Shown: piece after piece, positions 35,991-46,134 of the stretch
Position numbering within the stretch: the stretch's first letter is position 1
Layout: the number at the start of each line of letters is the position of its first letter
DNA from: Psychrobacillus vulpis
GTDB taxonomy: Bacteria; Bacillota; Bacilli; Bacillales_A; Planococcaceae
DNA length: 64,000 bases
Reading direction: 5' to 3'
Assembly (NCBI RefSeq): GCF_006861825.1
Contig: NZ_VDGI01000011.1
Coordinates: forward strand, 56,679-120,678
Made by a program: the position numbers and the translations under genes
The notes under the pieces: generated by a model
Seen by the model: only the letters and a program-made list of their open reading frames with translations
What the model was told of the DNA's origin: nothing
Databases searched by the model: none

Positions 35991-36140
35991 AGAAAATATA
36001 AAAGTAGGTTTTCTCCGTCCCTGTCATTACAAGATCAAGGCAGACTATTCAATTTTTCAATCAAAATTACTAAGGTGTAGTTCTATTAAAGATACTACCC
36101 TATGTTTTCAGAATAACAGATTTTTAATAATTAGTCCAAA

Positions 36141-37130
36141 TTAACTTTTGTTTACTAAGTGAATATCCGCAGAATAGATACCTCTTATTTCTCCATCATC
36201 TAGTTGAAGTTGAAGCACTCCTTCATTAGTTATTCCTATCGCTACACCTTCTAACGTTTCTTTTAAGAGACTAGCTCTAATTCGTTTTCCAATTGTACAA
36301 CTATAGGATTCCCAAAGTAACTTAATAGGCTCAAATCCACTTTCAATGTATATATTCGAATATTTCTCTAAATAATATAATATTTTCGCTACGAGTTCTG
36401 GTCGATTTACTTCCGATCCTGTTTCTATTTTTAAAGAAGTAGCAAGTGATTGAATTGATACATCGAAGGCTTCCACTTCTTGATTTACATTAACACCAAT
36501 ACCGATAATTATAGATTGCACTCGATCCATTTCTGCTTGGAGCTCAGTTAAAATGCCCGTCACTTTTTTTCCATTCATTAATAAATCGTTTGGCCATTTA
36601 ATTTCAGCAACACAACCAGTAATATCTTCTATTGCTTTTGTAATTGCTACAGCTGAAACAAGCGTAAATTGTGGTGCAAGATGAGGACTAATCTCGGGGC
36701 GAATGATAACACTCATCCATACTCCTTTATTTGCAGTGGAATCCCAGGACCGTTCCAGTCTGCCTCTTCCAGCAGTTTGCTCCTCTGTAATAACTAGCGT
36801 TCCATGTGGTGCGCCTTCTCTAGCTTTCTCTGCCGCAATATTTTGGGTAGAGTCACAAATTGGATAATACATTATGTTTTGTCCTAAATGTGATGTAGTT
36901 AAATACGGAGAAATCCTTTCTTTAGAAACGACATCTGGTATGGATTGTAGAACATATCCTTTTTTCTTTACTGCTTCAATAACATATCCCTCTTCTTCAA
37001 GACCTTTTAGATATTTCCAAATCATAGTACGAGAGATATTTAATTCATCCGCTAATTTTTGGCCTGAAACAGGTTCACCCTTTGCAGCGAGCAATTGGGA
37101 AAGAATCTTTTCCTTTATTGTCATTTTCAC
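36141..37130 (-). CDS. birA: Biotin ligase / biotin repressor BirA
   Basis: Protein of 329 residues (GTG 37130; ATG 37124 also possible). N-terminal winged helix-turn-helix (about 5-60; SGQKLADELNISRTMIWKYL) and a biotin-protein ligase domain with GRGRLERSWDS and KWPNDLLMNGKKVTGIL, then a C-terminal SH3-like cap. It makes biotinyl-AMP, biotinylates carboxylases and represses biotin genes. Next to cca as in B. subtilis. Confidence 0.96.
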   Translation of the reverse strand: MKMTIKEKILSQLLAAKGEPVSGQKLADELNISRTMIWKYLKGLEEEGYVIEAVKKKGYVLQSIPDVVSKERISPYLTTSHLGQNIMYYPICDSTQNIAAEKAREGAPHGTLVITEEQTAGRGRLERSWDSTANKGVWMSVIIRPEISPHLAPQFTLVSAVAITKAIEDITGCVAEIKWPNDLLMNGKKVTGILTELQAEMDRVQSIIIGIGVNVNQEVEAFDVSIQSLATSLKIETGSEVNRPELVAKILYYLEKYSNIYIESGFEPIKLLWESYSCTIGKRIRASLLKETLEGVAIGITNEGVLQLQLDDGEIRGIYSADIHLVNKS

Positions 37131-37350
37131 GAAATAACCATTCCTTTATCAAAGTATACTGTGGAAAAATCAAGAACTTTAAAATCCTTGATTTAAGACT
37201 ATTTATTAATAACAATACTATCACAAATCACGTTAATGAACTTATTTTACAAGGTAATAAGTTGATTATTCTAAAGGAATTATCAAAATAACAAGTGTTA
37301 GAAGATTAGTTAAAGATGGTTTTATCATTTTACTCGTTCGATTGTATTTA

Positions 37351-37600
37351 TTAACGCATAGCAAGTGATCCAACAAACATCAACCACAAAGGTATACATA
37401 TTATTAACAATAATACTAATAAGTTAGATGTTTGAAAAAAACTATAATCATTAATGAATAGAGAAAGGCTACAGTAAAACTCCACTTTGTATATCCTTTT
37501 TTACTTATATCCGCCTTAATCATTATGAAAAGAAGTGAGATCATTATCAGAATGAAGAACAATACAATAGCCCCCCTATATGTAAAAAATAATTAACAAG
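37351..37600 (-). pseudogene. Frameshifted small membrane-protein gene
   Basis: On the minus strand one frame reads IVLFFILIMISLLFIMIK then SKKGYTKWSFTVAFLYSLMI before a stop. A one-base shift continues with LVLLLIICIPLWLMFVG to a final TAA at 37351. Another shift seems to separate the N-terminus. Three hydrophobic segments in a row are unlikely in random AT-rich DNA, so this looks like a broken membrane-protein gene. Family not recognised. Confidence 0.4.
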
Positions 37601-38103
37601 AATAACTCTAACAAATTTCTAGTTTGAAAGCGTTGGATAACCATGTATGTAAAGTCAGAACTGAGAATCGGAGTAAGAAGGTTAGCATTTTCGACTATTT
37701 TGGAAATATTAATACGGAATAGGTAATTATAAATTAGGAATGTCATTTAAGAATGTATTCTCAAAAGCTGTGAAGTGGGAAGTTCATTAAAGAGAACCCA
37801 ATCAAAAATGTAGACGCACACAAGTGAAATAAAGACATTGAGTAATACAAACTTTACGAAGAGGAACATTAAAAGTAGCATCCGGTGAGGCTTGGAATCC
37901 AATTAGATGATAGGAGAAACGATAGACTTATAATTAACTAGAAAAACTGGTTATCCTACATAGCATCATGGTTTAGAATTATCGATGGTATTATGTTATT
38001 AAGGAATACAACTAACCTCCACTAATCTTTCATGGTCTGAGACATATTTGTAATTTTTTCATGATTAATAAAAAGAACATTTTGGCCATTCTAACAAAAA
38101 AAA
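37601..38103. other. AT-rich intergenic
   Basis: No open gene, RNA or repeat recognised. It may be decayed coding DNA like the neighbouring pseudogene. Confidence 0.3.
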
Positions 38104-38155
38104 CAAGTGACCTATTCGACTATTTAACATAATTTGGTCGCCTTTCAGTCACTTG
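38104..38155 (-). terminator. Terminator downstream of cca
   Basis: CAAGTGAC and GTCACTTG enclose about 36 bases that can pair further; on the minus strand a run of eight T follows. It ends the dapB...cca transcript. Confidence 0.75.
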
Positions 38156-38188
38156 CCCAATCTATAAAATTAAACAATAAAAAACGTT

Positions 38189-39418
38189 TTAGTCTAAAGG
38201 TTTTAAGTTACCATTTATAAATTCACGAAAAAACCATTCTTTTATTTGTTTTCGTTCATTTTTCACTTGTCCATTAATTATAGCTATTGTTAACTCATTT
38301 AGAACTTCTTTGATCCAAGGACCCCTTTTTTGCTGTTTCCAATTCATTAGATCATTTCCGTTTACAACGATGTCACTTGAAGAGGAAATTGGAATAGCTT
38401 TTTTTAACTGAAGAATTTCATCCATCGTATAAGGAATATGAATAGTAAAAATAGATGCCGCATAAAGAGATGACACTATTAATACTTCTTCGTTAAATTG
38501 ATAAAAATCTTGCTTTGTCCATGGACCTTTTTTCAATTTTTCTACTGCACTCAATACATGTTTCACATGCAATTTTTCTGCGTTTGAACACTTATAAAAA
38601 TTTAATAAGCTATTTATGTCCTCCGACGGTTGCATAAGTGAAAAAAATGCCCAACCATTTGCTCTATTTTCGAAGTAATTAAAATTACCCCACTTGTTTA
38701 TAAAAGTCTCCCAGTCACCTGGAAAGTTATTAGCTAATCTACTAGACACAAATAGATGCATTCCTTTTTCTACATTATTACTTGTCCAAATTTTCTCCAG
38801 CTCCACTTTCACACGTTCAATGGAAACATGTTCAATTAAATGATGGAGCGTTTGAATTGCTTCTAACGTGTCCTTGTGCAGAGAAAAGTCTAGCTGTGCT
38901 GAAAATCGAATCGCTCTTAGCATACGAAGTGCATCTTCTGAAAAACGTTTTTGGGGATCACCCACTGCTCGAATACGTTTATTTTCAATATCTTTTCTTC
39001 CACCAAAATAATCTATAAGTTCATCCGATTTTGTTAATGCCATTGCATTCATTGTAAAATCGCGTCTTTGTAAATCTTCTTCTAGAGACCGAACAAACAT
39101 TACTTTATCTGGCCTTCTAAAATCAGTATAAGTATCTTCCGAACGGAATGTTGTCACCTCTATCGTTTCACTTAAGATGACAAGGACAGTACCATGTTCG
39201 ATACCTACATCAATGGTGCGATCAAATAGCTGTTTGACTTCGTTCGGTGTTGCATTCGTTGTGACGTCCACATCATTTGCATGAACATTTCTTATGAAAT
39301 CTCGGACAGCTCCTCCTACAACATATGCTTCAAATCCTGCATTCTCAAGTATTTCAATTACTTGATAGGCATCGGGCCACCGATGTTTCATCATGTTATT
39401 TTCTCGCCACTCTTTCAT
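38189..39418 (-). CDS. cca: CCA-adding tRNA nucleotidyltransferase
   Basis: About 409 residues; ATG 39418 is used, while ATG 39394 or 39391 (MKHRWPDAY) are possible. Class II nucleotidyltransferase: [12 protein letters not shown], the catalytic [16 protein letters not shown] and [16 protein letters not shown]. It adds or repairs the 3' CCA of tRNAs. Its 5' end overlaps bshA by about 23 bases, and the order bshA-cca-birA matches B. subtilis. Confidence 0.95.
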   Translation of the reverse strand: MKEWRENNMMKHRWPDAYQVIEILENAGFEAYVVGGAVRDFIRNVHANDVDVTTNATPNEVKQLFDRTIDVGIEHGTVLVILSETIEVTTFRSEDTYTDFRRPDKVMFVRSLEEDLQRRDFTMNAMALTKSDELIDYFGGRKDIENKRIRAVGDPQKRFSEDALRMLRAIRFSAQLDFSLHKDTLEAIQTLHHLIEHVSIERVKVELEKIWTSNNVEKGMHLFVSSRLANNFPGDWETFINKWGNFNYFENRANGWAFFSLMQPSEDINSLLNFYKCSNAEKLHVKHVLSAVEKLKKGPWTKQDFYQFNEEVLIVSSLYAASIFTIHIPYTMDEILQLKKAIPISSSSDIVVNGNDLMNWKQQKRGPWIKEVLNELTIAIINGQVKNERKQIKEWFFREFINGNLKPLD

Positions 39419-40526
39419 ACATCATCTCGTATTGCTCGACTATTTTAGAAGAGCTAAATTGCTCCTGAACAATACGTAAAGCCGTCTCGCTTATTTGTTT
39501 ATGTAAAATAGGGTCTTGTAGTATTTTTACACCATATTCTGCTACTTTTTCTATATCTCCAAGTTCTACTAAATATCCGTTTTCCCCATGGGAGATCACT
39601 TCTGGTATTCCACCTACATTAGTTCCAATACAAGGCACTTCACATGCCATCGCTTCAAGTAACACTAATCCAAATGACTCTTTTTGAGATAAAAGTAACA
39701 TCAAGTCGGAAATTGCATATAATTCGGATAAATTATCTTGCTTTCCTAAAAACAGAACATCCTTTTCAATACATTTGTCTTTTACATATTCCATTACAGG
39801 GTGTTTTTCAGGTCCATCTCCAACTAATAATAATTTTGCAGGGACTTCTTGTCGAATGAGTTCAAAACTTTTTATGATATCTGGCACTCGTTTTACTTTT
39901 CTAAAATTAGAAACATGAATAATAACTTTCTCATGTGGTTCAATTCCAAAAATCTCCTTCAAATTTCCAGCATCTTTTTTAGAATATTCTTGTTCATCTA
40001 CAAAATTATAGATTGTTTCAATTTCTTTTTGGGGTGAAATTAACTCCATCGTTTGACCTACTAATGAATTAGAAACTGCTGTCACGATATCTGATTTTTC
40101 AATACCATAACGAATGGCACCAGACAGAGATGAATCATCTCCAAGTACAGTAATATCCGTTCCATGGAGAGTTGTAACAATACCAATGTCGGATTTTGCC
40201 ATGTCTTTTGCAAGTATTGCACATACAGCATGTGGTATTGCATAATGCACATGAAGCACATCTAATTGTTCATCATTTATGACTTCAGCCATTTTGTTAG
40301 CCAGTGCAATATCATAAGGAGCATATTGGAAAACGGAGTAACTATTTACTTCCACTTGGTGATAGGTGATGGTCGGATACATTTTATTTAACCGAAACGG
40401 CATGCTTGAAGTGATAAAGTGTATTTCATGTCCTTTTTCTGCAAGCATTTTTCCAAGCTCCGTGGCAATAACACCCGATCCTCCTACAGTTGGATAACAG
40501 GTTATACCAATCTTTAATTTACGCAC
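39396..40526 (-). CDS. bshA: N-acetylglucosaminyl-malate synthase (bacillithiol)
   Basis: Protein of 376 residues, GTG start with AAGGAAG seven bases upstream. GT4-type glycosyltransferase: [18 protein letters not shown] (donor loop), [15 protein letters not shown] and [20 protein letters not shown] (EX7E motif). It makes GlcNAc-malate, the first bacillithiol intermediate. In B. subtilis bshB1 lies between mgsA and bshA; here the two are only 12 bases apart, so the deacetylase gene is not in this operon. Confidence 0.94.
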   Translation of the reverse strand: MRKLKIGITCYPTVGGSGVIATELGKMLAEKGHEIHFITSSMPFRLNKMYPTITYHQVEVNSYSVFQYAPYDIALANKMAEVINDEQLDVLHVHYAIPHAVCAILAKDMAKSDIGIVTTLHGTDITVLGDDSSLSGAIRYGIEKSDIVTAVSNSLVGQTMELISPQKEIETIYNFVDEQEYSKKDAGNLKEIFGIEPHEKVIIHVSNFRKVKRVPDIIKSFELIRQEVPAKLLLVGDGPEKHPVMEYVKDKCIEKDVLFLGKQDNLSELYAISDLMLLLSQKESFGLVLLEAMACEVPCIGTNVGGIPEVISHGENGYLVELGDIEKVAEYGVKILQDPILHKQISETALRIVQEQFSSSKIVEQYEMMYERVARK

Positions 40527-40538
40527 TTAATCACTTCC

Positions 40539-40946
40539 TTAACGTGAACGTCTTTCTTCTAGTAATCGCCAATCTAAAAATCCTTCTTCTAATCCTTTTA
40601 ATAATATTTCCGCAGTTCCCATATTTGTTGCTAAAGGTATTTGATATACATCGCAAAGTCGTATTAAAGCAGATACATCTGGTTCATGCGGCTGAGCTGT
40701 TAGAGGATCACGAAAGAAAATAACCATGTCCATTTCATTATTTGCAATTGCAGAACCTATTTGTTGATCTCCGCCGAGTGGCCCAGATTTATATCTATAT
40801 ACAGTTAAACCGACCTCATCAATAATTCTTGAACCAGTTGTTCCAGTAGCAAACAATTCATGGTCTTCTAAGATTGGCTTATATGCTGTCACAAATTGAA
40901 TTAAATCGTTCTTTTTTTTATCATGTGCCACTAAAGCTATTCTCAT
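40539..40946 (-). CDS. mgsA: Methylglyoxal synthase
   Basis: Protein of 135 residues. It shows [12 protein letters not shown], the phosphate-binding [18 protein letters not shown] with the catalytic Asp, and [14 protein letters not shown]. It converts dihydroxyacetone phosphate to methylglyoxal, bypassing lower glycolysis. Operon with dapB upstream (10 bases). Confidence 0.97.
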   Translation of the reverse strand: MRIALVAHDKKKNDLIQFVTAYKPILEDHELFATGTTGSRIIDEVGLTVYRYKSGPLGGDQQIGSAIANNEMDMVIFFRDPLTAQPHEPDVSALIRLCDVYQIPLATNMGTAEILLKGLEEGFLDWRLLEERRSR

Positions 40947-40956
40947 ATCGTCACTC

Positions 40957-41733
40957 CTATAAAATAATATCTTCCAAACCGTAAATAAGCTTATTTTGTT
41001 TCATAATTTCGTTGATCGACAGCACAATACCTGACATAAAAGATGTACGGTTAAAGGAATCATGACGGAGCGTCAATAGTTGGCCCTCTCCTCCAAGAAG
41101 TACTTGTTGATGTGCTACTAGTCCAGGCAACCGTACACTGTGAATGTGCATGCCAGAGAAGTTAGCACCACGTGCCCCATCCATTATCTCCTCTTCATGT
41201 TCATGCCCTTGCTCAAAAGTCATTCTTGCCTCATTTATCATTTGAGCAGTTTTAATAGCAGTTCCGGAAGGAGCATCCACTTTTTGGTCATGATGCATCT
41301 CTATTATTTCTACATTCGGTAAATATTTTGCAGCCATTTGTGAAAACTTCATCATAAGAACTGCACCAATGGAAAAGTTAGGAGCAATAATGCATCCTAT
41401 TTCTTTTTCTTCAGCTTTCTTTCTAATCTCTTCTAATTGTAAATCAGTAAATCCTGTAGTACCAATAACAGGTCTTACCCCGTTTTCCAAGGCTATTATC
41501 GCATGCTCGTAAACACATTCCGGTACAGTTAAATCTATTAACACATGGGGTTCTGTTTGAAATATAAGCTCTTGTAAGGAAGTAAAGATTGGAATACTAT
41601 CTCCAAAGAACTCTTCTTCTTTTTTATGATCTAATACACTAACTAATAAAAAGTCTTCGTTTTTTAGAATTGTTGCTACTGCTTCTTTACCCATTCTTCC
41701 TCTAGGTCCTGCTACTGCAACTTTAATAACCAC
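40957..41733 (-). CDS. dapB: 4-hydroxy-tetrahydrodipicolinate reductase
   Basis: Protein of 258 residues, GTG start after AAAGGAGG. The Rossmann motif [15 protein letters not shown] binds NAD(P)[16 protein letters not shown] is the substrate and catalytic motif. Lysine and dipicolinate pathway, relevant both for cell wall and for spores. Two bases separate it from the MazG-like gene. Confidence 0.97.
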   Translation of the reverse strand: MVIKVAVAGPRGRMGKEAVATILKNEDFLLVSVLDHKKEEEFFGDSIPIFTSLQELIFQTEPHVLIDLTVPECVYEHAIIALENGVRPVIGTTGFTDLQLEEIRKKAEEKEIGCIIAPNFSIGAVLMMKFSQMAAKYLPNVEIIEMHHDQKVDAPSGTAIKTAQMINEARMTFEQGHEHEEEIMDGARGANFSGMHIHSVRLPGLVAHQQVLLGGEGQLLTLRHDSFNRTSFMSGIVLSINEIMKQNKLIYGLEDIIL

Positions 41734-41735
41734 AG

Positions 41736-42077
41736 TTAGTCCTCCTTTTTAGTCCATCGATCTTTATCACGTGTATTGTATTTATATAAGACATTTTGTA
41801 GAGACTGTTGTAAATCAATACCTTCAGCATTCGCCATACATATTAGGACAAAAAAGAAATCTCCCATTTCATCTGCAAGTTCTTTTTCTACTTCTGTAGC
41901 TTTCTTTTTCTTTGTCCCATATTTATGTTGAACTTCTCTTGAAAGCTCTCCTAACTCTTCCGTTAGTCTAGCAAGAAGTTCCATTGGAGGAAAGTAGCCT
42001 TCCTTAAATTGACTTATGTATGTATCTACATCTTTTTGCAATTCCATTAATGTTCTGTTGTTGTCCATATTTTTCAC
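41736..42077 (-). CDS. ypjD: MazG-like nucleotide pyrophosphohydrolase
   Basis: Protein of 113 residues. GTG 42077 lies four bases after AAGGAGG; ATG 42068 would be too far. The metal-binding motif EELGELSREVQH plus ELADEMGDFFFVL (EExxE...ExxD) marks the MazG superfamily, which splits NTPs to NMP and pyrophosphate. First gene of the dapB-mgsA-bshA-cca run, as ypjD in B. subtilis. Confidence 0.92.
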   Translation of the reverse strand: MKNMDNNRTLMELQKDVDTYISQFKEGYFPPMELLARLTEELGELSREVQHKYGTKKKKATEVEKELADEMGDFFFVLICMANAEGIDLQQSLQNVLYKYNTRDKDRWTKKED

Positions 42078-42175
42078 TCTCCCTCCTTCATCCTAATAAA
42101 AACATACACCAGTTGTCAAAAGCATTTAAATAAATGATAATAGTAAAAAGAAATTAATCAAAAAGAGGTGGATTC

Positions 42176-43045
42176 ATGGGGCTTGGATTAAAACTTAAAA
42201 ATATTATTTTCATTATTATTGGATCCGCTATTTATAGCTTCGGATTTGTTCACTTCAATATGCAAAATGAGTTAGGTGAAGGCGGATTTGCAGGTATTAC
42301 GCTAATATTATATTTCGTTTTTAAATGGGATGTAGCATTGATGAACCTTTTACTTAATATTCCAATGTTCATAATAGGTTGGAAATTACTAGGTCGAAAA
42401 GTGTTTGCATACACAGTTATTGGGACAGTTTCTGTTTCGATATTTTTAAAAATCTTTCAAATTTACGAAATACAAATTGGATTAAAAGATGATATGTTCC
42501 TTGCCTCCTTATTTGCTGGTGTATTCGTTGGTGTTGGTTTAGGTATTATTTTCAGGTTTGGCGGGACTACTGGTGGCGTCGATATTATTGCACGCCTTGC
42601 ACATAAGTACATAGGCTGGAGTATGGGAAAAACAATGTTTTTGTTTGATGCATTTGTCATATTATTATCTTGGCTAACTTTCCTAGACGAACGCTCAATG
42701 ATGTATACGCTTGTTGCTGTTTTTGTTGGAGCAAGAGTGATTGACTTCGTGCAAGAAGGTGCATATGCAGCTCGTGGTGCTTTTATTATATCTGAATCAC
42801 AAGATGAGATTGCAAATCGCATTTCTGATGAAATGGAACGAGGTGTAACTATATTAAAAGGGCATGGACATTACACCAAAAACGAACGGGAAGTTCTATA
42901 TTGTGTAATTGGTAAAAATGAAATTGTTCGTTTGAAATCTATTATTACATCCGTCGATCCCCATGCATTCGTTTCCTTGACAGAAGTACATGATGTAATG
43001 GGTGAGGGTTTTACTCTAGATAACGAGAAAAAGCCAATAGACTAA
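42176..43045 (+). CDS. ypjC: YitT-family membrane protein (DUF2179)
   Basis: Protein of 289 residues with about five membrane segments in the first 200 residues (FIIIGSAIYSFGFVHFNM, GGFAGITLILYFVF, FRFGGTTGGVDIIARL). A cytoplasmic DUF2179 domain follows (GVTILKGHGHYTKNEREVLY). Possible transporter; substrate unknown. GAGGTGG precedes the ATG. It is divergent from ypjD, at the position of ypjC in B. subtilis. Confidence 0.85.
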   Translation: MGLGLKLKNIIFIIIGSAIYSFGFVHFNMQNELGEGGFAGITLILYFVFKWDVALMNLLLNIPMFIIGWKLLGRKVFAYTVIGTVSVSIFLKIFQIYEIQIGLKDDMFLASLFAGVFVGVGLGIIFRFGGTTGGVDIIARLAHKYIGWSMGKTMFLFDAFVILLSWLTFLDERSMMYTLVAVFVGARVIDFVQEGAYAARGAFIISESQDEIANRISDEMERGVTILKGHGHYTKNEREVLYCVIGKNEIVRLKSIITSVDPHAFVSLTEVHDVMGEGFTLDNEKKPID

Positions 43046-43132
43046 CAAAACATAATCGTGCTGAAATCTAAACGTAGAAACTTGTAGATTGATACTAGCA
43101 AATCCAGTTTTTTAATATCGTATGAAAAAATA

Positions 43133-43171
43133 AAGGATTGTCCTAAGTCATTTTAACTTGGGACAATCCTT
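43133..43171 (-). terminator. Bidirectional terminator between convergent genes
   Basis: AAGGATTGTCCTAAGT pairs with ACTTGGGACAATCCTT (with a small irregularity). T-rich tracts follow on both strands, serving ypjC and the YugP-type gene. Confidence 0.85.
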
Positions 43172-43178
43172 CTATTTT

Positions 43179-43859
43179 TTATTCGTCTCTGGTCATACCT
43201 GTATAAATTAATACTAAACGTAATAACTCAAGTACAGCAACAGCAGCAGCAGCTACATATGTCAAAGCAGCAGCGCTTAATACTTTTTTCGCATGGGGCT
43301 CTTCCTCATTGCGAATAATTCCTAAAGATACCATTTGGTCCATTGCACGATTGGAAGCGTTAAATTCCACTGGGAGGGTTACTATTTGGAATACTACACC
43401 TACAGCAAGTAATACAATACCTAGTAACATAAAACTAGGGAAAGTTGCTAGCATACCTATCATAATGAAGATCCAAGAAGCATTTGAAGAAATGTTAGCG
43501 ATTGGAACTAGTTTATGTCTCAAAGTTAGAAAAGAATATGCTTCTTTATGTTGAATAGCATGTCCAACTTCATGAGCAGCAATTGCAGCACCAGCGACAG
43601 AAGCTTCATGATAGTTATGAGAAGACAATGCAACAATTTTAGTCATTGGGTTATAATGATCGCTCAAAAAACCACTACTTTCAACCACTTTTACATCGCT
43701 CAATCCATTCGCATCTAAAATAGTTCTTGCAACTTGTGCACCACTCATACCTGAAGTTGAGCGAACTTTTGTATACTTTTTATACGTGCTTTTCACTTTC
43801 ATTTGAGCATAAATCGGCAATAACAGAATGATCGCAAAATACACGATATAAGAAATCAA
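43179..43859 (-). CDS. Zinc-dependent membrane protease, YugP type
   Basis: Protein of 226 residues with a TTG start after GAGGGGG. First membrane segment at 3-18, then SGMSGAQVARTILDANG and AAIAAHEVGHAIQHKEA containing HExxH (about residues 90-94), followed by three more membrane segments (WIFIMIGMLATFPSFMLLG and others) and a C-terminal Ala/Val-rich helix. This is the pattern of YugP-like neutral zinc metallopeptidases. B. subtilis has yugP elsewhere; here it occupies the place of ypjB. Confidence 0.88.
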   Translation of the reverse strand: MISYIVYFAIILLLPIYAQMKVKSTYKKYTKVRSTSGMSGAQVARTILDANGLSDVKVVESSGFLSDHYNPMTKIVALSSHNYHEASVAGAAIAAHEVGHAIQHKEAYSFLTLRHKLVPIANISSNASWIFIMIGMLATFPSFMLLGIVLLAVGVVFQIVTLPVEFNASNRAMDQMVSLGIIRNEEEPHAKKVLSAAALTYVAAAAVAVLELLRLVLIYTGMTRDE

Positions 43860-43915
43860 CTCTTTTTTCCCCCTCTCAAACTATACTTCTATTTTATATG
43901 GTTATTTAGGATGAA

Positions 43916-44512
43916 TCAACTAATTCGATTTGACCTTTTTCGATAATTAGCAACAGCAATGCAAATACATGTAATTGATAACCAAAAAGTAAAGTAACCT
44001 ATTTGACTCGCATACACACTTAAACTTCTATACACGGGCATCTGACCAAACACATAATCAATGACATCATTATGTAAAGTCCAAATCGATGCAATCAATA
44101 TATGCACCCAAGTAAATTTATAAAATGGCATGTACAAAACAGCTTGAAGTGCCATTGCAAAGTGTGAAGCAACTAACATCCATCCCATCCATCCGATAGA
44201 GCCTGTCTCCATATAAGTCCAAACGTTCATAACAACTGCCCAAATTCCGTATTTAACAAGAGTTATTAACGCTAGAGTCTCTATTAATTTCCAATTTTTC
44301 TTTAACAGCCATCCTAATAAAGCAATTGTGAAAAATAGACTAGCTGTTGGACTATCTGGAACAAAAATATAATATTTAGGCTCTGTTACAGAGAGCTGAG
44401 AACCGTACCAGTAATAACCGTATATAGTGCCTAATAAATTCACGATAAATAAGAGCCACATAAATGACTTATTGTAAAGTATTACTTTCAACAACATCAT
44501 CAGATCTTTCAT
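43916..44512 (-). CDS. ypjA: YpjA membrane protein (DUF1405)
   Basis: Protein of 198 residues from ATG 44512 (GAGGAG seven bases upstream); the longer TTG start lies in that site. About six membrane segments with the family features NLLGTIYGYYWYG, FVPDSPTASLFFTIALLGW and LHNDVIDYVFG. Function unknown. Just downstream of qcrC as in B. subtilis, but separated by terminators. Confidence 0.88.
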   Translation of the reverse strand: MKDLMMLLKVILYNKSFMWLLFIVNLLGTIYGYYWYGSQLSVTEPKYYIFVPDSPTASLFFTIALLGWLLKKNWKLIETLALITLVKYGIWAVVMNVWTYMETGSIGWMGWMLVASHFAMALQAVLYMPFYKFTWVHILIASIWTLHNDVIDYVFGQMPVYRSLSVYASQIGYFTFWLSITCICIAVANYRKRSNRIS

Positions 44513-44540
44513 GAATTCGCTCCTCAATATGTTGGTAAAA

Positions 44541-44568
44541 AAAAAGAGTCAGTAATCTGACTCTTTTT
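44541..44568 (-). terminator. Terminator of the qcr operon
   Basis: AAAAAGAGTCAG-TAAT-CTGACTCTTTTT followed on the minus strand by a run of T. Confidence 0.9.
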
Positions 44569-44574
44569 TATGTC

Positions 44575-44609
44575 AAGCTTCATCCCCTATAGGATAGGAG
44601 ATGAAGCTT
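44575..44609 (-). other. Extra hairpin after qcrC
   Basis: AAGCTTCATC pairs with GATGAAGCTT, with TCCTATCCTATAGGGGA between. It starts six bases past the qcrC stop and has no T run, so it may protect the mRNA 3' end upstream of the true terminator. Confidence 0.55.
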
Positions 44610-44614
44610 TCTAA

Positions 44615-45397
44615 TTATTCTGCTGGTTGTAGAGTTGTAATAAACTCTGCAATTTTATGAAGTTCTTCATCAGTTCCTTGGAACGTACCACCTGGCATAC
44701 CGTTTAAACCGTTATGTGCAATTTCAACGATTTCATCAGCAGTATAGTCTAAACCAATTAATGGCTTACCTAATCCACCTTCAAAGGCATTACCATGACA
44801 TCCAATACAGGAAGATCCCAAATAAAGTTGATATCCTTCTGCACTTTCATCAAATTCCACTGTTGCGACTTCTTCTTTAATTTCACCTTGAGCTTTCGCT
44901 GCTTCCCAGTCATGGTTTGCAACTGATTCCCAAGTTAAGTAGAACATAGCTGCAAAAGCAAGAAGCATAAATCCAGTTGGAAGTGGACGTTTAAATGGAC
45001 TTCTTTCTTTGCTCGTATCTAAAAATGGAACTAATAATAGCGCACCAAAAGCTAAACCTGGAATAATGATAGATCCAATTACGTTAAATGGACCAGAAGC
45101 AAACTCATATTTTAATAATTGGTATAAGAATAAGAAATACCAGTCTGGTAAAGGAATATAACCTGTGTCTGTTGGATCCGCCTGTCGCTCAAGTGGCGAA
45201 GGATGGGCAACAGTCAATACTAAATAACCTACTAAGAAAACTGCACCGACTAACCATTCTTTTAATAAGAAGTCAGGCCAGAAAGCTTCTGTTTTACCTG
45301 GATACTCAGAATAGTCTTTCGGAGTTTTTTTCGTACGGCTAGCAGGGTCTGTTATACGAGAGTCACCTACAAATTTCATACCTTTTCCGCGATGCAT
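44615..45397 (-). CDS. qcrC: Menaquinol:cytochrome c reductase, cytochrome b/c subunit
   Basis: Protein of 260 residues. N-terminal part resembles subunit IV of b6f complexes with three membrane segments (VGAVFLVGYLVLTVAHPSPL, IIPGLAFGALLLVPFLD). The C-terminal cytochrome c domain has the haem motif CIGCH and NGLNGMPGG with the Met ligand. AAGGAGG is seven bases before the ATG. Third subunit of the menaquinol oxidising complex at the membrane. Confidence 0.96.
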   Translation of the reverse strand: MHRGKGMKFVGDSRITDPASRTKKTPKDYSEYPGKTEAFWPDFLLKEWLVGAVFLVGYLVLTVAHPSPLERQADPTDTGYIPLPDWYFLFLYQLLKYEFASGPFNVIGSIIIPGLAFGALLLVPFLDTSKERSPFKRPLPTGFMLLAFAAMFYLTWESVANHDWEAAKAQGEIKEEVATVEFDESAEGYQLYLGSSCIGCHGNAFEGGLGKPLIGLDYTADEIVEIAHNGLNGMPGGTFQGTDEELHKIAEFITTLQPAE

Positions 45398-45439
45398 AAT
45401 GTCCCCTCCTTTTAAGAAATTATCTGTCCGACTTACCCA

Positions 45440-46114
45440 TTAAAGTGGACCAGAAATACCTTGACGACGAATCATGATAAAGTGAGCTGCAAGTAATGCG
45501 AATAATGCAGCTGGTAAGAAGAACACATGAATCGCAAAGAATCTTGTTAATGTTTGTGCACCGATGATATGTTCATCACCAGCTAATAATGTTTTAATTG
45601 CTCCTCCAAGTAATGGAACAGATGCAGCAATTTCAATACCTACTTTTGTTGCGAACAATGCTTTCATGTCCCAAGGCAGTAGATAACCTGTGAATCCTAA
45701 ACCTAACATAACAGCGAAGATTAATACTCCAACCATCCAGTTTAGTTCACGAGGTTTTTTATAAGACCCAGTAAAGAATACACGTAACGTATGTAAGAAC
45801 ATCATAACAATAACAAGTGACGCTCCCCAGTGGTGCATCCCTCGCACTATTTCACCGAATGCTACTTCGTTTTGAAGATAGTAAACAGATTCCCATGCAT
45901 TTTCAATATCCGGAACGTAATACATTGTTAAAAACATACCTGATAAAATTTGAATTACTGTTACGAAGAATGTTAATCCTCCAAAACAATATACAAATGC
46001 TGAGAAATGATGTGCAGGGTTTACGTGTTCTGGTACTTCGTGGTCAGCGATATCACGCCATATTGGTGTAATATCTAGTCTTTCGTCCACCCAATCATAG
46101 ATTTTATTAAGCAC
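45440..46114 (-). CDS. qcrB: Menaquinol:cytochrome c reductase, cytochrome b subunit
   Basis: Protein of 224 residues with four membrane helices. Haem-ligand histidines are visible in VRGMHHWGASLVIVMMFLH and in FFAIHVFFLPAALFALLAAH; the quinol-site region contains GYLLPWDMKALFAT. A short N-terminal part (DIADHEVPEHVNPAHH) is typical of the Bacillus protein. Between qcrA and qcrC. Confidence 0.97.
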   Translation of the reverse strand: MLNKIYDWVDERLDITPIWRDIADHEVPEHVNPAHHFSAFVYCFGGLTFFVTVIQILSGMFLTMYYVPDIENAWESVYYLQNEVAFGEIVRGMHHWGASLVIVMMFLHTLRVFFTGSYKKPRELNWMVGVLIFAVMLGLGFTGYLLPWDMKALFATKVGIEIAASVPLLGGAIKTLLAGDEHIIGAQTLTRFFAIHVFFLPAALFALLAAHFIMIRRQGISGPL

Positions 46115-46134
46115 TGATGTCGTACCCCCTTACT

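Noticed and set aside
37082..37291. 69-residue plus-strand reading frame
   Set aside because: Overlaps the 5' end of birA on the other strand, has no ribosome-binding site and resembles no family.
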